Positions 6,845 to 12,411 of a stretch of 12,411 nucleotides of DNA are shown here, in pieces. Made by a program: the position numbers and the translations under genes. The DNA lies in assembly GCA_905236255.1 (NCBI GenBank), contig CAJOPK010000131.1, positions 1-12,411 on the forward strand, in the 5' to 3' direction. The notes below the pieces were generated by a model. That model made no database searches, was not told the origin of the DNA, and saw only the letters and a list, made by a program, of their open reading frames with translations. The DNA comes from an uncultured Selenomonadaceae bacterium (GTDB lineage Bacteria > Bacillota > Negativicutes > Selenomonadales > Selenomonadaceae). How positions within the stretch are numbered: position 1 is the stretch's first letter; every line of letters starts with the position of its first letter.

Positions 6845-7978
6845 TCAAAGGTTTTCTTTAATGAGTTTGAAAAGTTCGGAATCTTTTTTCGCGCCGGTGA
6901 AATTTTCAATCGCCGCATCCATTCCGTTTTCCTTAATATAAGTTTGAACTTCGACCGCTTCCGGATCGCCTTCAAAATCAAATTTCAAAGCGGCGGCAAT
7001 TACCTTTGCCAATGCTTTGGGGGTTTTGCCGCGCTCCAAAAGTTGAGTTGCCGGAGAAACAAGACGATCCGCCGGTGAAAGTTTGCGCTTGGGACCTCTT
7101 GCAACACGGGTGACTTCATCGGACAAATGCGGATTTGAAAATCTTGCTTCGGCAGTTTCGACATATTTTTTGTGAAGGGCGGGATCAAATCCGTATTTGT
7201 CAATCAAAAGTTCGGAAGTTTCGCCCCAAACTTCACGGGCGGCATTGACAATTTCTTCGTCCTTCATTGCCGTCGAAATATCTTTGTAACCTTTTTGATA
7301 CGCAAGGTAAGCAATCGACGCATGACCGGTGTTGACGGTGAAAAGTTTTCTTTCAATGTAAGCGTTGAGATTTTCGACGATTGTCATGCCTTTAATTTCC
7401 GGAATTTCGCCGACCATGCCTTTTTTGTCAACGTCCCATTCGGCGTACTCTTCAACTTTAACCAAAAGTTTTTCGTCATTTTTTTGTGCGGGAACAATTC
7501 TGTCAACCGCAGCGTCCGGGAAGCCGATAAGTTTTGAAACTTCGGCTTTTACGTCGTCGGCAAGATTTTCATAAACGAAATTTTTGAGAACGGTTGAGCC
7601 GCCGACCATGTTTTCGCAGGCAATTATATTGAGCGGAGTTTTGTTCGTCGTAATTCTTTTGGTCAAGCCTTTTGCAATATTCGGCGCGATAAATTTCAAA
7701 ATGTTGGGGCCGATCGCCGTTGTCACAATATCCGCCTCAACAATCGCATCAAGGAGCGCGTCAAGATTTTCGTTGCTGTTGATTGCGCTGACGTTTTCGA
7801 CTTGAAATTTATCGTCTTTGCCGAAAATCTGAACATTGTATTTGCCGAGATTGTTAATATCTTCAACAAGCGGCGCGGCAACATCAACGAAAGTTACATG
7901 ATAACCGGCTTTGCTCAAAAGCAATCCGATAAATCCGCGTCCGATGTTTCCGGCTCCGAAATGTACTGCTTTTTTCAT
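6845..7978 (-). CDS. mtlD: Mannitol-1-phosphate 5-dehydrogenase
   Basis: Oxidises mannitol-1-phosphate, delivered by MtlA, to fructose-6-phosphate with NAD+ in the cytosol, linking mannitol to glycolysis. It has 377 residues, close to the family length of about 380. The N-terminal Rossmann motif GAGNIGRG is at 8-15, with FVD (30-32) ending the second strand as expected for NAD preference. The polyol long-chain dehydrogenase catalytic signature K-x4-N-x2-H is at Lys211, Asn216, His219 (KLFTVNTGH). The C-terminal helical substrate domain is complete. I chose the ATG at 7976-7978 because GGAGG lies 8 nt upstream; an upstream in-frame ATG is only 2 nt from it. It follows mtlA after 151 bp of G/C-strand-asymmetric repeats and ends before a strong terminator. 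Confidence 0.97.
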   Translation of the reverse strand: MKKAVHFGAGNIGRGFIGLLLSKAGYHVTFVDVAAPLVEDINNLGKYNVQIFGKDDKFQVENVSAINSNENLDALLDAIVEADIVTTAIGPNILKFIAPNIAKGLTKRITTNKTPLNIIACENMVGGSTVLKNFVYENLADDVKAEVSKLIGFPDAAVDRIVPAQKNDEKLLVKVEEYAEWDVDKKGMVGEIPEIKGMTIVENLNAYIERKLFTVNTGHASIAYLAYQKGYKDISTAMKDEEIVNAAREVWGETSELLIDKYGFDPALHKKYVETAEARFSNPHLSDEVTRVARGPKRKLSPADRLVSPATQLLERGKTPKALAKVIAAALKFDFEGDPEAVEVQTYIKENGMDAAIENFTGAKKDSELFKLIKENL

Positions 7979-8000
7979 TTTCATAACCTCCAAATTCTTC

Positions 8001-8056
8001 AGGTTAAGAGGGAAAGAGGGATAGTAGGTTAAGAGGGAATTAGAGGGTAAGAGGTT
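8001..8056 (+). repeat. Purine-rich half of the mtlA-mtlD spacer, with 25-bp-period repeats
   Basis: The plus strand is almost all purine plus T, with GGG at 8010, 8018, 8035 and 8045. The 14-mer AGGTTAAGAGGGAA occurs at 8001-8014 and again at 8026-8039. In the mtl mRNA (minus strand) this becomes a C/U-rich stretch, roughly complementary in kind to the G-rich block transcribed just before it. Imperfect pairing of GGGAA against UUCCC across the two blocks could form a long hairpin ahead of the mtlD ribosome site. Confidence 0.75.
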
Positions 8057-8062
8057 ATTAGT

Positions 8063-8120
8063 CTATTTCCCTTTTTCCCTTATTCCCTATTTCCCTTTTT
8101 CCCTTATTCCCTATTTCCCT
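8063..8120 (-). repeat. 8-bp-period G-tract array with G-quadruplex pattern
   Basis: On the minus (mRNA) strand seven GGG tracts start at an exact 8-nt interval; on the plus strand CCC is at 8069, 8077, 8085, 8093, 8101, 8109 and 8117. The units GGGAAATA, GGGAATAA and GGGAAAAA form a 24-bp super-unit present twice in tandem (8063-8086, 8087-8110) plus a partial third. Four or more G3 tracts with 5-nt loops fit the usual G-quadruplex rule. The block starts 10 nt after the mtlA stop and lies in the message between mtlA and mtlD. Confidence 0.9.
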
Positions 8121-8129
8121 GCTTTAGGG

Positions 8130-10013
8130 TCAACCTTTGGTGAACATATCATAGAGAACTTGCGGATCTTTGGTGGTGTAAGCCTCGTTAAGTGCTTCGT
8201 CATCATATTCGAGAGTAATCGTTGCAAGGTTCTGTATTATTACAAGGTGATCGTCGCCTTTGCCGGCAATACCCACAATCAAATGTGCGGTTTCATCGCC
8301 AAATTTTACGCCCTCCGGATATTGCATTACGACAATACCGGTTTTCATGACATATTCTTTGACGGCATTTTCGCCGTGCGGAATTGCAATACCTTTTCCG
8401 ATATAGGTCGAAATATCGCGTTCGCGTGCAAGCATACCGTCAACATAAGGCTTTGCAACATAGCCGCTCTTTACCAAAAGTTCACCCGCCGCTTTAATGG
8501 CTTCTTCTTTTGATACCGATTTCAAACCGACTTTGACATTTTCTTTCAAAAGAACTCCTTCAGCCAAAGTTTGAGCGGGTTCTTCTTCAGCCGGTGCCGC
8601 AGCCGGAGCCGGTGCGCCGATATTTTTCAAACGTTCGCTGATAACGTCGTAAACATTGTTATTTGTAAAATCTTTAACGAAAATGTGTTCGGCTTGAGGA
8701 GAATCGTCTATTGCGCGCTGTGCAAGTTTTTCGTGAGATACCACAATCTGCGCGTCTTTCGGAATATTTCCTATTGCAAAGTTTTTGACGGTTATATTTG
8801 TAAAGCCGTCTTTGTGAAGTTTTTTGCGAAGAGCCGCCGCACCGAGTGCCGAACTTCCCATACCCGCGTCGCAAGCGTAAGCAATGAATTTAATGTCTTT
8901 GCCGGCAACTTCTTTTTCGCCGGAAGCCGCCATACCTTTTGAAGCCGCTTTCATTGACTGCATATTTGCCTGAGCAGCCGCAAGTCCGTCTTCATTTGCC
9001 GCATCAGCCGCCGCCGTCGCCTTGATAAAGATTGAAGATACCGCGAAACTTACCGCCGCCGCAACAACTATTGCCGCAACATTGGCGAAATATGCGCCCG
9101 GAGCCGTCATTGCCATTACCGCTATGAAGGAACCCGGAGCCGCCGGAGCCACCAGACCGCCGCCGAGAAGGGTCAAAGTGAAAACGCCGCTGATACCGCC
9201 CGCCATTACCGCCAAAATCAAGGTCGGTTTCATAAGGACATACGGGAAATAAATTTCATGAATACCGCCGAAGAAGTGAATGATAACCGCGCCCGGTGCG
9301 GAGGCTTTCGCATTTCCCACACCGAAAAGGCTGTAAGCGAGGAGAACTCCCAAGCCCGGTCCCGGATTGGCTTCGATAAGGAAAAATACCGATTTGCCGA
9401 CTTCCTGAACCTGTTGCATACCGAGCGGGGTAAATACGCCGTGATTGATCGCATTGTTAAGGAAGAGGATTTTTGCCGGTTCGACAAGGATTGAAACCAA
9501 AGGCAGAAGTCCCGCTTCAACGATACCGCCGACCGCACTTCCCAAAGCACCGGTCAAACTTGCTACCATCGGGCCGACCGCCAAAATTGCGATTACCGCC
9601 AAAATGCCGCCGAGAATACCTGCGGAGAAATTGTTTACAAGCATTTCAAATCCGCCCGGAATCGAATCTTGAACCGCGTCGTCAAATTTCTTTATCACAA
9701 CGCCGCCCAAAGGTCCCATAATCATTGCGCCCATGAACATCGGAATATCCGTACCTACGATAATTCCGCTTGTCGCAATGGCACCGACAACGCCGCCGCG
9801 ATGACCGTAAACAACTTCACCGCCGGTAAATCCGATAAGCAACGGCAACAGCCATTTTGCCATGGGTCCGACAAGTTCCGCCAAAGTTTCATTCGGCAAC
9901 CAGCCCGCCGGAATAAACAAGGCTGTAATGAATCCCCATGCAATGAACGCGCCGATATTCGGCATGACCATTGCGCTCAAGAAACGCCCGAGTTTTTGCA
10001 TGGCCTCTTGCAT
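8130..10013 (-). CDS. mtlA: Mannitol-specific PTS transporter EIICBA
   Basis: Imports mannitol across the inner membrane and phosphorylates it to mannitol-1-phosphate using phosphoryl groups from HPr. All three domains are fused, at 627 residues, near the E. coli length. EIIC (1 to about 335) has many membrane helices and the conserved NNAINHGVFTPLG (186-198, His191) and GGIHE (249-253). EIIB (about 372-465) has the phosphocysteine loop ACDAGMGSS (Cys381). An Ala/Pro/Glu linker (467-482) leads to EIIA (about 483-627) with the phosphohistidine in GIAIPHG (His546) and a supporting His589. No separate mtlF is therefore needed. I chose the ATG at 10011-10013 because GGGAGG lies 8 nt before it and the protein then starts like known MtlA (MQEAMQKLGRFLSAMVMPNI). 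It is first gene of the operon with mtlD. The promoter region carries two palindromic operator-like sites. Confidence 0.98.
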   Translation of the reverse strand: MQEAMQKLGRFLSAMVMPNIGAFIAWGFITALFIPAGWLPNETLAELVGPMAKWLLPLLIGFTGGEVVYGHRGGVVGAIATSGIIVGTDIPMFMGAMIMGPLGGVVIKKFDDAVQDSIPGGFEMLVNNFSAGILGGILAVIAILAVGPMVASLTGALGSAVGGIVEAGLLPLVSILVEPAKILFLNNAINHGVFTPLGMQQVQEVGKSVFFLIEANPGPGLGVLLAYSLFGVGNAKASAPGAVIIHFFGGIHEIYFPYVLMKPTLILAVMAGGISGVFTLTLLGGGLVAPAAPGSFIAVMAMTAPGAYFANVAAIVVAAAVSFAVSSIFIKATAAADAANEDGLAAAQANMQSMKAASKGMAASGEKEVAGKDIKFIAYACDAGMGSSALGAAALRKKLHKDGFTNITVKNFAIGNIPKDAQIVVSHEKLAQRAIDDSPQAEHIFVKDFTNNNVYDVISERLKNIGAPAPAAAPAEEEPAQTLAEGVLLKENVKVGLKSVSKEEAIKAAGELLVKSGYVAKPYVDGMLARERDISTYIGKGIAIPHGENAVKEYVMKTGIVVMQYPEGVKFGDETAHLIVGIAGKGDDHLVIIQNLATITLEYDDEALNEAYTTKDPQVLYDMFTKG

Positions 10014-10064
10014 TTTGAAAACCTCCCTTAAAACCTTAAAAAAAATTTTGTTCAAAAGTCCGTC

Positions 10065-10078
10065 AAGGCTTTCGCCTT
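10065..10078 (-). other. GAAA-tetraloop hairpin in the mtlA leader
   Basis: On the mRNA strand AAGGC-GAAA-GCCTT forms a 5-bp stem closed by a GNRA tetraloop. It begins only about 7 nt after the predicted transcription start (near 10085) and lies about 50 nt before the mtlA ATG. A 5'-end hairpin of this kind may stabilise the message. It is too short, and lacks the T run, to be a terminator. Confidence 0.5.
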
Positions 10079-10082
10079 ATCT

Positions 10083-10106
10083 TTGTCCGGGATTTTAATC
10101 CGGCAA
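10083..10106. promoter_or_regulatory. Operator-like imperfect palindrome over the mtlA -10 box
   Basis: On the plus strand TTGTCCGGGATT is followed by TTAATCCGGCAA, a near-palindrome missing one base in its right arm. It shares TTGTCCGG...CCGG(A)CAA with the perfect palindrome at 10138-10159. The mtlA -10 box (10092-10097) lies at its centre, so a bound protein should block RNA polymerase. The centres of the two sites are 54 bp apart, about five helical turns. Confidence 0.6.
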
Positions 10107-10120
10107 TTTCAAAGTTGCAA
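10092..10120 (-). promoter_or_regulatory. mtlA: Probable mtlA promoter
   Basis: On the minus strand TTGCAA (10115-10120) and TAAAAT (10092-10097) are separated by 17 bp. The -10 box is one mismatch from consensus and the -35 box two. Transcription would begin near 10085 and leave a leader of about 70 nt. It sits between and within the two operator-like palindromes. Confidence 0.55.
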
Positions 10121-10137
10121 GCCAAAGACCTTTTTAC

Positions 10138-10159
10138 TTGTCCGGGTTGACCCGGACAA
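10138..10159. promoter_or_regulatory. Perfect 22-bp palindrome, likely repressor or activator site
   Basis: TTGTCCGGGT (10138-10147) and ACCCGGACAA (10150-10159) are exact reverse complements separated by TG. It lies 17 bp upstream of the mtlA -35 box, between the divergent mtlA and terD genes, where no terminator is needed and no T run follows. A related copy covers the mtlA -10 box. I do not recognise the cognate regulator, and none is encoded in the window. Confidence 0.65.
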
Positions 10160-10180
10160 AATTCCGGATACGCATAAACT

Positions 10181-10220
10181 TGCGAATCGTTTGCAGGAAA
10201 TAGCGAACTTTTGCAGAAAA
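10181..10220. repeat. 21-bp-period direct repeat and pseudo-palindrome upstream of terD
   Basis: GCGAATCGTTTGCAGGAAA (10182-10200) is followed by the related GCGAACTTTTGCAGAAAA (10203-10220), in phase at two helical turns. The first copy lies within TGCGAATCGTTTGCA (10181-10195), an imperfect palindrome around a CG that resembles a catabolite-response element with one extra base. It could be a protein site for either divergent gene. This is tentative. Confidence 0.35.
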
Positions 10221-10229
10221 GATTTTGCG

Positions 10230-10235
10230 TAGAAT
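10230..10235 (+). promoter_or_regulatory. Possible -10 box of terD
   Basis: TAGAAT lies 19 bp before the terD ATG, one mismatch from consensus. No good -35 box is found at 16-18 bp; TTGCAG at 10211-10216 is only 13 bp away. The leader would be very short (about 13 nt), just enough for the ribosome site. Weak evidence. Confidence 0.28.
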
Positions 10236-10254
10236 GCAATGAGGAGGAATTCAC

Positions 10255-10833
10255 ATGGCTATAAGTTTGCAGAAGGGACAAAAAGTTGACCTGACGAAAG
10301 GCAATCCCGGATTGAAAAAACTCTTGATCGGACTCGGTTGGGACGTGAACAAATATGACGGCGGTCATGATTTCGACTTGGACGCGGCGGCTTTTTTGCT
10401 CGGCGCGGACGGAAAAGTTACCGCCGATGAAGATTTTGTCTTTTACAACAACCTCAAACATAAATCCGGCGCGGTTCAACACATGGGCGACAATTTGACC
10501 GGCGAAGGCGAGGGCGACGACGAAGAAATCAAGGTCGATCTTTCAAAAGTCCCGGCGAATATCGACAAGATTGATTTTACCGTCACGATTTATGATGCGG
10601 AACAGCGCAAGCAGACTTTCGGTCATGTGGAAAATGCTTATATCCGCGTCGTCGATGACGAAACCGGAAAGGAATTGATCCGCTACGATTTGGGAGAAGA
10701 TTTTTCAATCGAAACTGCGGTTGTCGTCGGCGAAATTTACCGTAACAAAGGCGAATGGAAATTTAACGCAATCGGCAGCGGCTGGAGCGGCGGACTTGCG
10801 GCACTCGGAAAAAATTATGGCGTAAATGTTTAA
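10255..10833 (+). CDS. terD: TerD-family calcium-binding stress protein
   Basis: A 192-residue cytosolic protein of the TerD family, full length and collinear with TerD/TerE. The family binds calcium and is associated with tellurite resistance and general stress; its exact biochemical role is unsettled. The acidic metal-binding segments are visible: DGGHDFDLDAAAFLL (35-49) and DNLTGEGEGDDEE (79-91). They are followed by the IDFTVTIYDAEQRKQTFGHVENAYIRV core (106-132) and the C-terminal GEWKFNAIGSGWSGGL (166-181). The ATG at 10255 has GGAGG 7 nt upstream. It stands alone: no terA, terB, terC or terZ neighbour is present and a terminator follows. It is divergent from mtlA, so their control regions overlap in 241 bp. 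The family call is certain; the role in this organism is not. Confidence 0.95.
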   Translation: MAISLQKGQKVDLTKGNPGLKKLLIGLGWDVNKYDGGHDFDLDAAAFLLGADGKVTADEDFVFYNNLKHKSGAVQHMGDNLTGEGEGDDEEIKVDLSKVPANIDKIDFTVTIYDAEQRKQTFGHVENAYIRVVDDETGKELIRYDLGEDFSIETAVVVGEIYRNKGEWKFNAIGSGWSGGLAALGKNYGVNV

Positions 10834-10855
10834 CCGTCCGTCCGATATGACACAA

Positions 10856-10889
10856 AAAAATCCCGGAGCGCGTTTGTTCCGGGATTTTT
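10856..10889. terminator. Bidirectional intrinsic terminator between terD and the SH3b gene
   Basis: A perfect 12-bp stem pairs 10856-10867 (AAAAATCCCGGA) with 10878-10889 (TCCGGGATTTTT) around a 10-nt loop. Runs of T end both orientations. It lies 22 bp after the terD stop and 21 bp after the convergent SH3b-gene stop. Confidence 0.9.
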
Positions 10890-10910
10890 GAATTTGTTTC
10901 AAACAATTTT

Positions 10911-11429
10911 TCAATCGAGAGCAATATACATCTTCATGGCATAACCGACCATTCCGCGATATTCGACTTTATAAAAGTCGTCCGAACCGTAGCCGAGATA
11001 AATAAGTCTTGCGCCGAGCGGCATTTGAGTTATTTCCGCGCCGTAAACGGAAGGCGAACGCCTCAAAGTTATCGATTCGCGACAATTTACGACCGTGCCG
11101 TATCTGATTGTGTTTGCCTGTTTTCCGGGCGAAAGATATTGAGCAAGCGCAAAACCGATCAATCCGTCATAATTGATTTTGTAAAATCCGTTGCCGACGT
11201 CGTCAATAAAACCGACGGCTTGACCGAGCGGAATTTGCGTTATTTCTCCCGCATAAACCGACGGAGCACGGCGAAGAGTTATCGACTCGCGGCAATTTAC
11301 GACGTAATAAGTCGCGATAACATTATTTTCGGAAAGTTGCACAAATGACGATTCGGAAAATTTTTCTGCGGATACGGGTACGGTTAAAGTCAAAATCAAA
11401 ATTGCGATCGTTGCAAAAAATTTTTTCAT
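10911..11429 (-). CDS. Secreted protein with two bacterial SH3 domains
   Basis: A 172-residue exported protein with no catalytic domain. Residues 1-21 are a signal peptide (MKKFF..., cleavage after VSA). Two SH3b-like repeats follow at about 41-100 and 111-170, starting VVNCRESITLRRAPSVYAGE and VVNCRESITLRRSPSVYGAE exactly 70 residues apart. Such domains usually bind peptidoglycan or its peptides in the envelope. Each repeat has one Cys (46 and 116), which may form a disulphide if exported. Of two adjacent ATGs the inner one (11427-11429) is preferred, as GGAGG is 5 nt away rather than 2. It starts only 16 bp after the gpmI stop, so it is probably cotranscribed with that glycolytic gene, without obvious functional connection. 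The domain call is confident; the ligand is unknown. Confidence 0.85.
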   Translation of the reverse strand: MKKFFATIAILILTLTVPVSAEKFSESSFVQLSENNVIATYYVVNCRESITLRRAPSVYAGEITQIPLGQAVGFIDDVGNGFYKINYDGLIGFALAQYLSPGKQANTIRYGTVVNCRESITLRRSPSVYGAEITQMPLGARLIYLGYGSDDFYKVEYRGMVGYAMKMYIALD

Positions 11430-11445
11430 CATACCCTCCGAAATT

Positions 11446-12411
11446 TTATTTCATCGTGATCAAATTTTTGCCCGTCATCAATTCGGGAATTTCCATTCCG
11501 GCAAGTGTGAGCAAAGTCGGAGCAACGTCACAAAGTGCGCCGTCCTCAACTTTTGAAACTCTGTCGGAAACTACGATAATCGGAACCGGATTTGTCGTAT
11601 GAGCCGTGAACGGTTCTTTCAATTCGTAATTATACATTTCGTCCGCATTTCCGTGATCCGCAATTATTATGACTTCACCGCCGACCTTCTTCATGCAGGC
11701 AACAAAAATTCCGACGCAGGTATCAACGGTTTCCACAGCTTTAACCGCAGCTTGCATTACGCCGGTATGACCGACCATGTCGCCGTTTGCAAAGTTCAGA
11801 ATAATGAAATCATATTTTTCGGAAAGAATTGCCTCCGCAACTTTCAAAGTGACCGTCGGCGCACTCATTTCCGGCTTGAGATCGTAAGTGGCAACTTTCG
11901 GGGAAGGTACCAAAATTCTGTCCTCGCCCGAATAAGGCTCTTCAACGCCGCCGTTAAAGAAGAAAGTGACGTGTGCATATTTTTCGGTTTCCGCAATTCT
12001 GAGCTGAGTCAAACCGGCTTTGCTGATTGTTTCGCCGAGACCGTCAACTACACTTTCCGGCGGATATGCAACTTCAACATTCAAGCCTTCCTCATATTGT
12101 GCCATTGTGACAAACGGAATACCGGAAAGTTCTTCGACACGCGGGAAATTGTCAAAAGTTTTGTCGGTGAAGACGTGGGTCATTTCGCGACCGCGATCCG
12201 GACGGAAGTTGAAGAAAATAACGCCGTCACCTTTCTTAACGCCGGAATAATCTCCGACGACAACCGGAATTACAAATTCGTCGGTAACTTTCGCATCGTA
12301 TGAAGCCTTAATCGCTTCGGCGGAACTTGCGGCTTTCGGAGCGTCCGCTTTTGCTATTGCGTCGTAAGCCTTTTGAACACGATCCCAGCGTTTATCTCTG
12401 TCCATCGCGTA
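11446..12411 (-). CDS. gpmI: 2,3-bisphosphoglycerate-independent phosphoglycerate mutase, C-terminal part (cut by window edge)
   Basis: Interconverts 3- and 2-phosphoglycerate in glycolysis through a phosphoserine intermediate, using two Mn2+ ions. The visible 321 residues run from YAMDRDKRWDRV, known in GpmI near the middle of the protein, to the true C-terminus. Substrate-binding NFRPDRGREMT and the alkaline-phosphatase-superfamily metal motifs GDMVGHTG, IADHGNADEM and FTAHTTNPVP are all intact. The family is about 510 residues, so roughly 190 (including the active-site Ser) lie beyond position 12411. A Met within DRDKR (ATG at 12403-12405) is internal, not a start. The SH3b gene follows after 16 bp. 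Promoter and upstream neighbours are outside the window. Confidence 0.97.
   Translation of the reverse strand, partial: YAMDRDKRWDRVQKAYDAIAKADAPKAASSAEAIKASYDAKVTDEFVIPVVVGDYSGVKKGDGVIFFNFRPDRGREMTHVFTDKTFDNFPRVEELSGIPFVTMAQYEEGLNVEVAYPPESVVDGLGETISKAGLTQLRIAETEKYAHVTFFFNGGVEEPYSGEDRILVPSPKVATYDLKPEMSAPTVTLKVAEAILSEKYDFIILNFANGDMVGHTGVMQAAVKAVETVDTCVGIFVACMKKVGGEVIIIADHGNADEMYNYELKEPFTAHTTNPVPIIVVSDRVSKVEDGALCDVAPTLLTLAGMEIPELMTGKNLITMK

Noticed and set aside
8001..8120. CRISPR array or origin-type iterons in the repeat-rich spacer
   Set aside because: The repeat units are 8 bp or 24 bp directly abutting, with no unique spacers, no cas genes and no replication initiator gene nearby.
10138..10159. 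Palindrome read as an intrinsic terminator
   Set aside because: It lies between divergent genes, has only 2 nt at the centre and no T run on either side. A protein-binding site fits better.
10255..10833. Tellurite-resistance gene cluster
   Set aside because: Only one TerD-family gene is present, with a terminator directly after it. No other ter gene was seen, so a resistance operon cannot be claimed.
11599..12303. 234-codon plus-strand frame
   Set aside because: Antisense to gpmI, whose catalytic motifs are intact on the minus strand.
1..12411. Phage, transposon, defence or toxin-antitoxin system
   Set aside because: No integrase, transposase, nuclease, methylase or small paired toxin-like genes were seen. 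The content is housekeeping metabolism and envelope genes.

Overview
The window looks like a chromosomal stretch from a diderm anaerobic Firmicute, most likely Negativicutes (Selenomonas/Phascolarctobacterium-like). This is inferred from the mix of strong GGAGG ribosome sites, an LPP20-type exported protein with a C-terminal domain I associate with that class, an AMMECR1/MEMO fusion, a PF10131-like membrane protein and Firmicute-style sugar metabolism. It is not proven. There are ten protein genes, two of them cut by the window edges (pfkA on the left, gpmI on the right). I see no rRNA, tRNA, CRISPR array, transposase or integrase.

Layout, left to right. (1) Positions 1-417 (minus) hold the N-terminal part of an ATP-dependent 6-phosphofructokinase. 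A 325-bp divergent intergenic region separates it from a plus-strand gene at 743-2041 for an exported LPP20-like protein with poly-Thr and Pro/Ser/Val repeat linkers. (2) A bidirectional terminator (2071-2102) separates that gene from a convergent minus-strand pair: a small single-pass membrane protein (2807-3343) and, translationally coupled behind it, a CofE/F420-gamma-glutamyl-ligase-like protein (2138-2794). (3) A second minus-strand pair has a MEMO-AMMECR1 fusion (5303-6697) followed by a large polytopic GT-C/YfhO-type membrane protein (3454-5274). (4) A mannitol operon on the minus strand consists of mtlA (EIICBA, 8130-10013) and mtlD (6845-7978), ended by a strong hairpin at 6775-6812. 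(5) terD (10255-10833, plus) diverges from mtlA and converges on a minus-strand pair, gpmI then a double-SH3b secreted protein (10911-11429), across another bidirectional terminator.

How they work together. MtlA imports and phosphorylates mannitol. MtlD oxidises mannitol-1-phosphate to fructose-6-phosphate. PfkA and GpmI carry that carbon through upper and lower glycolysis. The remaining genes concern the cell envelope (LPP20-like, SH3b, GT-C-like) or are poorly understood conserved proteins (CofE-like, AMMECR1/MEMO, TerD).

The most interesting non-coding structure is in the mannitol operon. The mtlA-mtlD spacer carries seven GGG tracts at an exact 8-nt period on the mRNA strand, a canonical G-quadruplex-forming pattern, followed by a C/U-rich stretch that could pair with it instead. 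The mtlA promoter is covered by two related TTGTCCGG...CCGGACAA palindromes, one of them centred on the -10 box, which suggests a local repressor whose gene is not in the window. I found no convincing wholly new protein system.
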